Of a stretch of DNA of 64,000 nt, positions 13,007 through 24,409 are shown piece after piece. The translations under genes and the position numbers were made by a program. Source of the DNA: Sympetrum striolatum (Eukaryota > Arthropoda > Insecta > Odonata > Libellulidae); contig OX388349.1 of the NCBI GenBank assembly GCA_947579665.1, positions 22,972,459-23,036,458 of the forward strand. The letters run 5' to 3'. Within the stretch, counting starts at the first letter, position 1. Each line of letters opens with the position of its first letter. Under the pieces are notes generated by a model. The model had not been told where the DNA came from. It did not search any database and worked only from the letters and a program-made list of their open reading frames with translations.

Positions 13007-13740
13007 TACTTTAGTGTAAATATGTTACTTATTTTATATGAATAATGATTATTATTATTTATTTGTTCCTCGTATAAACTCATTCATAGATATATATTAC
13101 AAAACGTTTAAACGAGGGACAGGTTCTCCTTAGACATATAGCCTGTTTGTGGCAACTGACTTTACATTTTCCATCAAAATGAATTCAATGTAAGGAACTG
13201 TGCCGCAAAATACGAATAACTTTACAAAGTTTATCGTTGGGTATAACAGTATAATAAATTATAAAATAAAATTGAAAAATAAATTAATGCCAGAACAATG
13301 CCAAATAAAATAACACAAGTATCATCACTCTATGCAAATAATGTATTTACTCAATTCTTTTAAGTAAATGTTCAACCGCCTTGTTCTTGAAAAGTTTTTA
13401 ATGATTTCTTTATCAACACTAGTTATATTCTAAAGTGGAGAATCAAACTGCTTATGGCCAAGATAAAGAAATGATCGGCGAAAAGTTTCATTGTCAGGTT
13501 TTGGAATAACAATTTGCTCTTTGTGTATAGACTCTGGTTTTTTTTTAATGTATAACTAAACTTTTCGAAAAACTGATAATTTTATTTTTATTTTGAAACA
13601 GGATAGAGAAATGTATCTTTAGTTTACTTTTGTCAGCCTTCTTCAGGTGTATGCCAGTATAGAAACACGGAGATATGAGTGATGTGAATCACTTCTCATT
13701 GAATTATGTACGGTGTGTCATTCATAGGGTGATTGCGCTG
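13007..13740. other. AT-rich intergenic DNA, no gene seen
   Basis: No supportable feature. A weak inverted similarity (TTTACATT / AATGTAAG) near 13163-13195 was not judged significant. Confidence 0.5.
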
Positions 13741-13900
13741 TTTTTATACGGGTTTGTCCCGATCGTAGTATCCTGGCTCTAAATAAGGTAAAACTACCTC
13801 ACTCATCATCCTGCCTAATATACCTCATCCCCTCTCCAAATCGTTTGGCAACTAATGGTTGGTAATTAGTGGATCATATAAGCAGAAGACTTGTTGGGTC
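13741..13900. repeat. dispersed repeat family A, copy 1
   Basis: Shares ACTACCTCACTC, TCATCCT, CTAATA, CCTCAT and CTCTCCAAA in order with the segment at 24005-24190. The same spacing then runs into an ACTAATGG or CTTAGTAGC segment. Copy 3 at 45715-45820 keeps the GCATTCTG and CTCACTCCTCA parts. All three are in the same orientation. There is no coding potential, TIR or tail that I can assign, so the class is unknown. Confidence 0.6.
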
Positions 13901-14690
13901 CTTATCCCCTCTACCGACTGACAGACAATAATGCATGCGTTATCAACAGACTGTATCTAACGTAACTTCCCTATAAAGCAAATATAATTACACCTCAACG
14001 TTATCCGTGGTACTAAATTTTTGTAATGTATTTGAGTTAGAATATCATGATCAGTCTTCTCGGGTTCTACATTACTGAATTGGCAGTAACAGCTAAAAAT
14101 TTCATCTTATGTCAGTGCAATTATTGAAGGATATGTAAACATGGCTGAATGGATATCAAATCATTTTGGAGCACAATCTCAAAAAGTTTATTTGCAATCG
14201 TCTTGCTATATACTTAGTTAACTTAGATAACTTAGTTAACTTAGTTAACTTAAATTATGTTTTAGTATTTTTCAAATTGCAAGCCGCAGATGTTTTAATC
14301 TTTTTGATTTTCGCAAATCTTTTTATTCTTTTATTTAATTTATTATATTTTTTTTTATTTTCTCTTTTTGTCTTTTAACACTTTCCTATAAACTATGTTT
14401 TTGATTATTTTCAGTGTACTAGACCTTTTAATCTTTCATTTGTATGTATCTCTTATTGTAATTTCATTTTTTTTCATTTCTTTGAGATTCATCTCCCATT
14501 ATTCAGCGTTTATTCTAATTCATCTATAATTAATGTCAGTTTAATGAAGTTGATTTATTTTATCTGATTGTTTGTAGTGTCAGTTATTTTTTTTCCCCTT
14601 TCTTTTTGTACAATATCTATATTTTCACTACCTGTCTATCATAACTCTTTTCTTTCTCCTTCATCAAAAATATAGTTTTATATGTGTAAG
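13901..14690. other. AT/T-rich DNA with a 9-bp tandem repeat
   Basis: At 14214-14250 the 9-bp unit TTAGTTAAC is repeated four times with one substitution. The open frame 14166-14378 reads through it and is not a gene. The T-rich DNA to 14690 resembles the T-rich middle of LINE copy 1 and may be part of the LINE copy that ends at 14920. Confidence 0.55.
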
Positions 14691-14920
14691 TTTCGCAGGT
14701 TTTTCACACTCCCCTTCTTGTGAGTGTTTTCCTGCAGTGGAAAGTTTTTCCTGAGCCCTCAGCTTAGGTTTTTTCGATCCACATATTACTTTTCTTCGTG
14801 TAATTTTGCACTATCTCTTTCTTTCTGTTTCACATATGACGATGGGTTAGGTGTAGGAAGAGACTTTCTAGTCTTAATCTTGCCTGAATAAAGGCCATTA
14901 TTATATATATTATACATATT
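14691..14920 (+). mobile_element. LINE 3' end, copy 2
   Basis: Aligns by eye with copy 1 (7366-7643): CGCAGG then a T run, ACTCCCCTTCTTGTGAG, GTTTTCCTGCA, AGTTTTTC, CCCTCAGC, then GGGTTAGGTGTAGGAAGAG, AGTCTTAATCTTGCC, TGAATAAAGG and an ATT/AT tail from about 14897. The pair defines the 3' end of one non-LTR family. Differences are spread evenly, so both are old. The coding region is not visible upstream. Confidence 0.7.
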
Positions 14921-16207
14921 GCGCGAGAAAAATACATGTGAATACACTGGTGCTCACCAGTGCAATTCGACTCACCTACGTGAAAAATCAATTAGAGGAT
15001 ATGTAAACTAATAAAATTAATTGAATATTGTTAAAGCAGCGTTTACTTATTTTAGGTATCTTGATGTTAATTCGAAAATTCGAGAATAGTAAAATCAGGC
15101 ACATAAATACGTTTAGACTTGAAGATGTGAAGGTTATATGCAGATGAAGGAAGTGATAAGTCTAATGGTCATATCGTGGAAATTGTTTGAGAAGGTATTC
15201 AATTTTGACGAAATAAATTTGTAATATAATTACTTGAAAAATTACTTGGGTACTATGTATGCGCATAGCTATTGAAGGTATAAGTCGTAAGAAGAGATAC
15301 TTTTGGAAGTGCTGAGCAGTATATATAAGATTGGAAGGAAGCAGCTTGAGATGGTAACGGAGACAGTTGAGAGAGCCCTTTAGCTTGATTGATTGATTTA
15401 TTAGACCTATATTGGTATGATTAGACTCGAGTGGGACCGTCGCCTACCTCATCCTCTGCGTGGTTATTTGAGGAACTCATTCCAAAGAGAAAAGGAAGAA
15501 TACATGGAGACGCATTTAAGAGGTTCCCTTCGTATTGTAATAAAATTGAATAAGTGTACCCTCTTGAGGGAAAACACAGAGATATATAAAGTGAAAACAA
15601 AACGTGTGTAGTCATATACTATCTTAACGTAAGTAGAGTATGCTAATATAATGAGAAATATTAAGAGCATTTAGGAAAAGCAAAGGTTGGGTATGTAGCA
15701 ATGTTGAATGTACAGCTTAAAAGATCTGAATAGAATTAAAAATATGTACAACTTATACTTATTAGTAAGATAAGTTAAATTAAATCGACACGTATGTATT
15801 GGGTGCAAAGAACGTACGTATTGGGCGCTTTGTTTATCGGAATGGATTTAAAAATAAATCACTTGAATAGTGAGAGTAGGTAACTTTTTGATCATCGCCA
15901 TAGTTGAAATTAAAATTCCGTGAAATTCCTACAAGAAAGAAAGAGGAGTTATTGAATGATTAATGATCAGACAATAGTTCTACTTTCGTACTGGGTAAAT
16001 AATGGATAGCTACGGCATAATACCTTAATTATTTTAATCTACCTACACAGATATTATTGTATGTAATGTAATTGCGAATAAGCTAGAACTTTAACAGTCT
16101 TTATGATGGTTATTATAGGGAGTTTTCTCTATTCAATACGTATTTTAAATTATTCATTGTGCTATAAAACCAAATTTATGTATTAAGAGATAAATATTGG
16201 CTTAAAA
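14921..16207. other. AT-rich intergenic DNA, no gene seen
   Basis: Open frames of 64-68 codons overlap on both strands at 15417-15670 and carry no motif. A short TTGA repetition lies near 15386-15400. Confidence 0.5.
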
Positions 16208-16521
16208 CAGCGATGGTGAACCTTTTGCAGCAAGAGTATTATATTTGATGAATATGAAGAGCTTGCGTGGCAATGTGATGCCAAACCATACGGTGATATC
16301 ATTCATTTTATAATGTCAACGATGCGATTAAGATCTTGTATAATACTTAAATAGTCGTCAGTTGTCATTACTAATAAGCAGAACCCACATTTGTTTGCGG
16401 AGGAACTTCATTTCTTGAATGAATAGTGCAAAAAAAGATATTGATTGTATGAGCTTCGGATGCTGAAAAAATTCTCGCGAGTGCCACTTTGGGCACATGT
16501 GCCATAGGTTCATCACCCCCG
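16208..16521. mobile_element. hAT-like non-autonomous element
   Basis: The left end reads CAGCGATGGTGAACCTTTTG. The right end, read on the minus strand, is CGGGGGTGATGAACCTATGG, giving imperfect ~20-bp terminal inverted repeats centred on TG-TGAACCT. The pattern CAG-GGTG--GAACCTTTTGC, together with an inner GTGCCACTTTGGGCAC near the right end, is that of hAT transposons. Flanking 8-mers gcttaaaa (16200-16207) and gcctagag (16522-16529) agree at 5 of 8 positions, compatible with a decayed 8-bp target duplication. The length is 314 bp with no coding frame, so it is a MITE. Its right end lies 6 bp before a LINE coding remnant, so it may have landed inside that LINE. Confidence 0.7.
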
Positions 16522-16524
16522 GCC

Positions 16525-16900
16525 TAGAGTACCTTCAAGGGTGTGAAACATGGATCTTAAGAAAGAGCGATTTTAAAATGGGATTTTAAGTATGAATGTG
16601 ATGCAGTATGGAGAAAATAACCTAGTTTGATGGAAAATATACGCATTGTGAATGGCCTAACGAGAGAGGGTTTTCATTAAAAAGGGATTGCACAGCCAGA
16701 AGAAATGTTTAGTCAAATTCTTGGAATATCGGAGTTGTTTAAAAAGGAAACAGAACGTTGGATGCAAGGAAATAGATGACTAAGATTGTATTATAAAGGG
16801 AGTCGTTCGTAACGAAGAAGGGAAATTTCAGGGCTTATGAAATTACCGTGAGGTTGAAGATGTGCGAATGGTAACTAATACTCCTTTTAGGAGCGTATCT
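16525..16900 (+). mobile_element. decayed LINE reverse-transcriptase C-terminal fragment
   Basis: At 16539-16553 the plus strand encodes GCETW, extended as GCETWILRKSDFK, the strongly conserved YGCETWTL-K-D motif after the thumb of non-LTR reverse transcriptases. A stop follows shortly. Downstream frames show NEEG near 16815 and basic stretches consistent with the C-terminal tail, but with many stops and shifts. The 5' side is cut by the hAT-like element, and no reverse-transcriptase core was found to its left, so the LINE was either truncated near this point or its upstream part has decayed. Confidence 0.6.
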
Positions 16901-17580
16901 CATAGCAAAGCACAATCACGTGTCTGCCCGTTGCAGAGGTTTCATTTTTATTTATATGCATCTGGGGGGAGATATATACGCCATTAATTTCGCCGGAAAT
17001 CCGATGTTTTCATTTCCTCGCAGACGCATTTTCGAGAAATAGGATAAAAAGGAGAGCATTAACTCAGAGGAGCGATCTCCCCCCGGAATATGTCCCCAGT
17101 CAACACGAGAATTTTTCCTCAAAGTCCCGCAGTATCAAAATAGCCCGGAATTTATAATGGCCGAATCGGAGAAACGTACTCCGGGAAGAGGTTGCGAGAT
17201 TGTGGGTGTCTGTTTGTGGGAGCGGAAAAAAAAGAAGAAAGCAATGCGGCGATTGGTTTGGCCGGGAAAACCCTATGCGTTGGCGTGAATTAGGTCGCGT
17301 GGGTGGAATACTCAATGGTTCCTGTGGTTTGTATGTGGGGAGGAATCCGAAAGACTCGGAGGGGGAGAAATAGTGCTGGACCGGCATTGGTAAGATGGTC
17401 AATAAAATCGGAGACGTCGATGGTGCGTTTAATCCTTTGGAGGCGGTTCGAGCGGAAGCTCTTAAAATTGCAATCCGTGGATGGAATGACACCAGTCATA
17501 GACGGAAATAGGTGAACGGTTGAAGGGCTTTGTTGGATGATTGCTATGGGTTTCCCAAAACACATCTCTGGAACTCCCAA
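16901..17580. other. GC- and CpG-rich patch
   Basis: CpG-rich, with runs such as CCCCCCGG near 17079, turning from C/A-rich to G-rich on the plus strand near 17.15 kb (GTGGGAGCGG, GTGTGGGG, GGAGGGGG to the right). Four overlapping open frames of 65-130 codons exist on both strands. None has a known motif and they contradict one another. Possibly a regulatory island. Confidence 0.5.
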
Positions 17581-18213
17581 ATAAATGGTAATGGTTTTCT
17601 GCGCTTGTGAAAAAGTGCTGAGGAAATGAGGATATTATTAGGTCACCGATGTACATCAATCCATATCATTTGACAGTACACATGCAAAATTTAGGCAGTA
17701 GTAAAGGAGTGAAATTAGAGATTATGCTGTTCTAATTTAGTTTGAACATTCTATACTCAGTTATGGCACTTCCAGATGAGTCATGTTGCTGCTCAGGAGA
17801 ACATAATTGGAATTTGTTCATTTTTTATTGTTCCAAACTCTTTTCTTGTTAATACGAAATTTTACTACTTTGTGATTTTATAATTCTATCGAATGTATTT
17901 TTTTGAAGTGTAATTGTGTGACCATCACAGGCAAGATTTTCTTTACATTCTTTCTATGGAATTATTATATTTATTTAATTTATTATTATTCTACAAAATC
18001 ATTGTTACTAGATACAGGAACAGGTGTCAGTGGATATAAAGCACTTGATAAAAATACAAACATTCCTACGTAGTCAATCAATAAATTTAAAAAACGTTTC
18101 AGCTTTCGTTGATTTTGGCTTCATAAAAAAGTTTTTTTTTGGAATGTGATTCAATTCTTATTCCGATATAATTTTTAAACGTTTTAAGAGAATTGATTAT
18201 ATTAGAAAGAAAT
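17581..18213. other. AT-rich intergenic DNA, no gene seen
   Basis: Nothing supportable. Confidence 0.55.
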
Positions 18214-18247
18214 CTTCAAGATGTTGCAATGCAATGAAACCCGGGTC
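18214..18247 (+). ncRNA. degenerate hammerhead-ribozyme-like motif
   Basis: The core reads CTTCAAGA where a hammerhead needs CTGANGA, followed by one spacer T and a 5-bp helix II GTTGC/GCAAT (one G-T pair) with an AAT loop. Then come GAAA, a fully self-complementary helix III ACCCGGGT, and C17 (GTC cleavage triplet). The order and spacing match the motif at 11277 and the better ones at 32094 and 41530. The altered core makes self-cleavage unlikely now. No element boundary could be drawn around it. Confidence 0.4.
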
Positions 18248-18669
18248 GTGGTCTAAATAAAAGACAGTACTGTGGAAATTACAAAGTTGTTTTTATTCTG
18301 ATAAGATGGAGAAGTTCCACAAAATAACGCCCGAAACCATCACTTTCATGAAGTGATTACACTTAAATAACTGATATAGTTGCTTATAATTTAGTAAATA
18401 TGGAATCGGCAATCGTATATTCCTTAAATTAATATGCATTATATTTTTCTGTTTATTACACAAAAAATGTAATGCATAGATACCATTTGACAGCTCTCCT
18501 ATTGAACTGAATGCCTTTATATAAAGGTAACTTCTGTTATGTTCTCTCAGTGGTGTACCAGCATCTCAGTTTTGGTCAAAGCAACTTGTATATTATTAAT
18601 CTACTCGGAGGACTACTGTCGATGGCTAATGGCTTATCCTAAGTGCTTTGTTTTATGCATCATCATCGT
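18248..18669. other. intergenic DNA, no gene seen
   Basis: Nothing supportable. Confidence 0.5.
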
Positions 18670-18980
18670 GGGTTAGCAATAAGAAGATTGGTTTCTTGCA
18701 GCTCTCCAGGCGGTCCTGTACTCAGCCAGTCACTCATTTTCCTCGTAATTTATTGCCTTTACACTGACCATTGACTGCGTCTTATAATCTTCCTAATAAT
18801 CAGTCAAATCTTACTCTGCATTTACTTCGTCTCATTATTCCTTCTTTTGCTGAAAGAAGAGTGCCATACACCGAATACATCCTCTGCCATACTCCGAATA
18901 GCGGCTTGCAGTATGCACAAGTATATGTAAATCCTCCTAATACTGTTTTCAAAAGATCATCTTGCCTAGTGTAGTAACCG
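18670..18980 (-). mobile_element. LINE reverse-transcriptase extreme C-terminus, antisense
   Basis: On the minus strand 18676-18729 encodes LAEYRTAWRAARNQSSYC ending at a stop, matching the terminal MA-DR-AWR-AANQ-S motif of many arthropod non-LTR polyproteins. The nucleotide sequence just beyond the stop (GGGTTAGCAATAAGAAGATTGG on the plus strand, in part) is shared with the LINE fragment at 23340, so the two are related copies. The part from 18745 to 18980 should hold the preceding EG---GRRGRGR region but is too decayed to read with confidence. Confidence 0.65.
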
Positions 18981-20879
18981 AATTAAGTATCCTTCTCAGC
19001 CTTTCTTGTTTTCTATATACTCATTTATTTATAAACATAGGTATGAATATACGGTCTGAGGGAGTCTTTCAGAAGTATCATAATCACTATTTAGAGTAAA
19101 TGTCTTACAGAAAAAGTTGGAAAAATTGCAGAGAAATGCGAAATTATTGCTATTCTCTCGCCTCATTTAGATGTAATTTAATATTAATTATTAGACGACA
19201 CCAAACTGGTGCTAACAGTTCTACATATGCTTTTCAACGTATAAGTTAAAGCACTGATGATACAATGAGGGTGAATCGATAAGGAAATAAGGTCAAACAA
19301 TTTGGTGGGGTTGTTAAAGCTGCATATTAACTTCCACCACTTCACCAATTACAACTTCTTGCCTTAAGCTGTAAATGTGGCATCAAGAGTAGCATTTCCG
19401 GGGAAATTAAACCTAGAAACGTCATTGGACCTCTTAGGCATTGCAGTTTTAGTATTACCCTGCAGCAATTCGTTTTCACATTTCCTACGGCCTAAGCGTT
19501 ATCTTTAATGCCATTCGTAAAAAAATCAAATACAATTGGAAACCATTTAGATTTATGTGGACATCAAGGAATGAAGAAGTCGTATTAGCTGTCCAATGAC
19601 ATATTCCGTAATTAATATTTTTGAATTAGTTTGTTGACTTTCTTTTTATCGCTTTTCGATTTATCTGAATTTTCGCGGTCCTGCTTGGTCATTTTTTTCT
19701 TTTCAAGTAAATACTTCAAATCTTTAAAATTATGGAACTACCAAGTATCAATTATAGAAGACTTAATCCCAATAATCAAAATTGTAGCTCTTAATCATCT
19801 AAGTTCGTTTGTTCGTGAGTAGATGAAGATTAAAACATTAAGGTAGTAAGCTTAGATACAATGTGATTCATTGTGAAATAAGAATTTTACCAAAACAATG
19901 AAATTTTAAATTATGACTGGTTGTTTATTATCTGTTATCGATAACAATTATTGATGAAAATGTTACCAAAGAAGTAAAAAATTAAGCGAACGTGAACGTT
20001 GTTCTCTCAAATTAATCTATACCTCCGAATCATTTTTTTACTCAAATCCTTTCGTGGATATATTCAAATTGAAAAAAGGTGAAGGGAAGAGCCCTTTATA
20101 GTGGGTATGAGTTTTATTTTGTGAATTTTGCGTTTTGAAAGAATATATTTCCGTTTTTCATTTTACGTTTCCCACATTTAAATGTAATTATTCGCTTTGG
20201 GAATGTTAGCACACAAACTGTTCGTTCCCATGCACGATTAAACGTTTAAAAATGTAAAAATGTGTGACCTTATGAAAATACCAAGTTGTTTACGTACCAG
20301 ATTTTTCTTTTGGCGAAGTTAAATCAGGCTCATTTAAAACAGGCTATTTTGAGGAAATTACTCTAAATTTCTAAGAATCACTACGTTCGTATGATAAATT
20401 CAGACTGGAGTATTCTAAAAATATGAGACGTCCTGAAAATCAGATAGAAAATCTGAATCAGAATCCAAGGGAGGATTTTATTTAATTCTTATTTTCTTTA
20501 CATCTGTTTCACTAAAGCTTCAGCTAGTTTTTTTAAATTTTTAGGCCCAAAAGTTTTGCACTAATTTAACGACACCAAAATAAAATTCCTTTTTTCTCCC
20601 TTCGAAGTATACAAAATGTTCGGTTGTAATATGAATACGTTTCTTCAATGGCCATGTCGTCCGTATGTAGCAAGAAAACTTAAAATTATACATATTTTTC
20701 TTCTAAGACATTTTCACGGCGTATTTTTTTTAATGTACCCACCTTCGTCTTCGTTATTTTCATATTGGATGAGTATTATTGTTATGAAGTTCTACGAAAG
20801 CTTCTTTGGCTTATGAATGTTTATCAGGTGAAAACATTTCGGTTTGGATATTTTACATTTGAAAGGATACTTTTTGAGC
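18981..20879. other. AT-rich intergenic DNA, no gene seen
   Basis: Open frames of 63 and 66 codons (19631-19822, 20616-20816) have no motif. No repeats identified. Confidence 0.55.
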
Positions 20880-21530
20880 ACACTCGAAGCTTAATGGTTC
20901 TTCACTCGAATCTATCTCTCAACTATCGATAGAGCAAATTGCGGCCTCCTTCTCATCTTTGAATCGGAAAAAGACTTGGTCTACGATGCTTTTCTCGTCA
21001 GTACGGCCTCACAATAAGCATTCCGTTCTCAAAGATGGCCAATGAAGGAGTGGAAGACATCATCCTTGGTCTAATCCTTTGGAAACGAACTGAGCCCGAG
21101 GTTTTTAAGAAGTAGGGCACGGCTAAGGTAAATTGCGGCGGATTCGAAACGATAGGAAAGACTTGCACGCTTTTCATGTTCCAAACGGCGCTGAAACAAG
21201 CATCTCAAAGATGCGGGCAACGGAGGCGGAAGAGGCAGTGCCGTAAGAATGCCAAATTACAACTTTATTGCGCCTTGTGCGGAAGACAGTGGTGGAGCAG
21301 AATGAACTCGGCGGAGCGGAGGAAAATTGGGGATTGAAATTGCGCCGTGCAGTTAATTAGAGATTTTGGGGAGCGATGGGACGGTCGCTGTCGAACTTGG
21401 ATGATCCGCTGAGTATTTCGATATCTCCGATGTTAACCGCATGCATTTGACAGAAAGTTTCGTCATAGGGAGGGAATGGTTGGGGAATTAGCTGGTGATA
21501 GCGCGGATTCGAATCATTTGATAGGACGGT
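20880..21530. other. GC- and CpG-rich patch
   Basis: C/T-richer on the left (CTCGAATC, CCTCCTTCTC) and G-rich on the right (GCGGGC, GGAGGCGGAAGAGG, GGTGGAGC, GGCGGAGCGGAGG), with frequent CpG. No open frame with a recognisable motif. Confidence 0.5.
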
Positions 21531-23339
21531 ATTTGGAAGGCAATTAATGAAGCCTCTGTCGTTGAATATCTCTATAAAGTGGACAGTTATGCGTATGTTA
21601 ATCTAATTATGGAAATTAAATGACTTACTTGCCGGATTTCCTTTCTTAGAGAAGGCCTTCTTTGGATTAGGAAATCTGCTGCTAGTTTGCCCTCCCTATA
21701 ATCCTCAATGGAGATGTCGTACTTAAAATCACTCAACGAACATGAAACTTTCTATAATGTAAAAACCAGACGTCATAATAAACAGGTTTATTAATTACTT
21801 ACGTTTATCTACTGTGCGATTCACGGCTGCGAATTCAATGCGCATTGCTTTAAAAAATAATAATACAAGTTTGATTAGGAAACATATAATTACATATAGG
21901 AAAAGTTAATAGACCATATTAACACCATACAGCTTGCTGTTGGTTATATGTGCACTTAAATCATTATTTAATGTGATTGAATTTACTTTAATATCATTAA
22001 CATATTATACATATATTTACTCTATTTAAAAATTAAATAAGCTCAGACATGTTACACATACATATAAACCCTATTTTCATTATTGAGTTCGTTTGCACAA
22101 TAAAATGTTTTAGAGAACTAGAGCTATATATATATAAATACGTATTCTGATATTTTTTAAATCTTGTGGCTTTATAGCTCTAGTATTTCTTATGAAGCTC
22201 GTGATGATAAGTTATTTAATTAATAAAACAAATTATACATTATTCGTTGTAGATTTTTAAATTTTTTTCTAAGGACACAACAGCGTAACTATATCTAAAA
22301 TTTTCACTCATTAAACCTTAGTTTGATAAAGAAGAAATGTGCTTTGAAATAGATAGTTTAAGCAAGATGCAAAGAAGCACTGAGAATATGCGACAGAAAA
22401 TTTAAAAATCAAGTTTATTTATTCCTTATATTCCAAGAATATCTTTGGCCTTTACTCGGTGTATCAATCTAGTCCTAGTTGACCTTTAATGAACATCTCT
22501 TTCCTATTAAAATGAAAGTTCGTCTGACAAGAACAAGAGTCTACTACGTTAAAAAAACAATGTTTCCGTATAATGAGTCACAACCGTTGTGTAACCTTTA
22601 AATCATTAGCTGCATGTCGTAGAGCTTTATTCCCAACACGGAAATGTTTTATTCATTGTATTTTTAAATGTAGTATGGCACTTTCATTCGAGGATCTAAA
22701 TTTGATAAGGTCTGGGAGAAATTCCACAAAGTGGCGGGCTTATAGAAAATCCGAGAAAATTGGTGTCGAAATCTTCTTAGCTACCTTGTTTTGAGCATAA
22801 ATCGAGGGCGAGGCTGAGAGTTTCCTCCCGTAAATCTAAATTAGGAATGCCATTCGCTATTCGTAATTATTTTTCCCTTCAGCCGCCTTTTCATCAACAG
22901 CATTCTTCCATTGGGCCAGGTCGTTTATCCTTTTTTATTAATCATAAAATGTTCATAAAAGTGACTGAAATATGATGGTTTTAACATCCACCGGCTTTTT
23001 TTTCATTTCATTTATTTTCTTCGTCTAAAAAAAACCTAAATGTCAAATAAATACTTGAATACATGTTTCTCTTCCATTCTATCTTTTGAAAAGGAAATCA
23101 CACTTTTAATGAAAATCAAATTTAACATTAATTCATTATTCACGTTTTAACATTCTATTATTGAATTCTTTGATGAATTTTTTTCCAATAAAAATTATGT
23201 GATCTATTTTCAGAGTGAAGCTAAGTATCTTCCATTACTTGCATTGGTAAATTGCCACGCAAAAAGATTTTGGTAATGGTAGTTACCACATCAGAAAGAT
23301 TAGGAAAGGAAATTTTCATGGTCTCCATAGAGATAAATC
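21531..23339. other. AT-rich intergenic DNA, no gene seen
   Basis: A TA run of about ten bases sits near 22126. The 73-codon frame at 22573-22794 has no recognised domain. Confidence 0.55.
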
Positions 23340-23600
23340 TTATGCTTGCTCCCCATCATGGGTTAACAAGAAGGGGATTGGTTTGTTACAATTCTTCAAG
23401 CTGAATCTATCTCTCGCAAATCTCTTCTTTCCTTCATCATTCCTAGACGTAACACTTACCAGCCTCTCGTAATCTAGCCATGGTCTTCCTCTGTAATAAC
23501 TCCGATCTATCGTTCCTTCCAATATCGTCTCCAGTAGACAATCATGCTTCAAAGTAAGCCCGATCGGTTTCTCAAGTCTTTCTACCAAAGTTCTTCTCTC
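23340..23600 (-). mobile_element. LINE reverse-transcriptase C-terminal fragment, antisense
   Basis: The 82-codon minus-strand frame contains LKHDCLLETILEGTI, matching LRH-CLLKTIIEG-I, then RGRPWLDYERLV, matching RGRPR-SY---V, and FARDRFSLKN, matching LAHDR--WR. This is the final ~80 residues of a non-LTR reverse transcriptase polyprotein, in one frame and in family order. The end of the frame and flanking bases are shared with the copy at 18670. No upstream catalytic region is present. Confidence 0.8.
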
Positions 23601-24004
23601 TTCGATTGGTCATCAAAGGACTTCTCCAGTACATACATACTCTATCCATTTTATTTTCATCGTTCTTCTGTAGCACTACTCCTCCATTGCTTCTAATCTT
23701 CTCTGTTGCGTTTATATTTATAAAAATATAAAAGCACGCTCTAAGTAGGATTTACAATATTCCCTTATCTTTCATCCTAGTTTTGCGTGTATTACTTGTA
23801 GTTATAGAATATATTTCATTTATCTTTTGATATAAGATAGAGAAAATATATCTTTCATTTCCTTTTGTTACAGTCTTGATCATAGCTTTGATTAAATGAA
23901 AACTACTGATGTATGAGTGGATAATTCCATTGATCAAGTTCTCAAGTTTCTCTCCTTTTGGAAAGCATAGAAAAATGTTACTCGTAGTGTCATTATGTTA
24001 CATA
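23601..24004. other. intergenic DNA, no gene seen
   Basis: May include the decayed upstream continuation of the LINE fragment at 23340-23600, but no motif could be read. Confidence 0.45.
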
Positions 24005-24190
24005 TGTGTGGAGATGCTCCGCTTATAGCATTCTGGCTTGCTGAGGAAAGCAAGGGCAAACTACCTCACTCCTCATCCTATCTAATAAGCCTCATTCCTC
24101 TCTCCAAAAGTCTTAGTAGCTTATGCCAGAGGGAGTGAGGTCTTCGAGCTGAATACCTTACAGACAAGCTTATAGTCAACTGTTGCTTTC
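24005..24190. repeat. dispersed repeat family A, copy 2
   Basis: Best match to copy 1 through CTACCTCACTC, TCATCCT, TCTAATA, CCTCATTCCTCTCTCCAAA. It matches copy 3 through GCATTCTG, AAAGCAAGGGCA and CTCACTCCTCA. It is therefore intermediate and extends the family to about 180 bp. Class unknown. Confidence 0.6.
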
Positions 24191-24409
24191 TTGGTAGACG
24201 GCCTTCACCTTCTATCTTCCTATTTCTCTCTTTCTTTAAATAATAACATATTTTCCCCCGTCGTTAACAACAGCGTCCTTTTTATCACATTCGAAAAAGT
24301 GTTGAAAGATATCTTGGCGTTGATACACATCAAGTTCTGCCGATAAAGGTTACAATCGGATGCCTTATGAGAGCCCCCGAGAATCACAAGGATTCGTAAT
24401 TTCAGGAGA
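24191..24409. other. intergenic DNA, no gene seen
   Basis: Nothing supportable. Confidence 0.5.

Noticed and set aside
17100..17659. 130- and 96-codon minus-strand frames
   Set aside because: They overlap each other and plus-strand frames in a GC patch, and have no recognisable domain.
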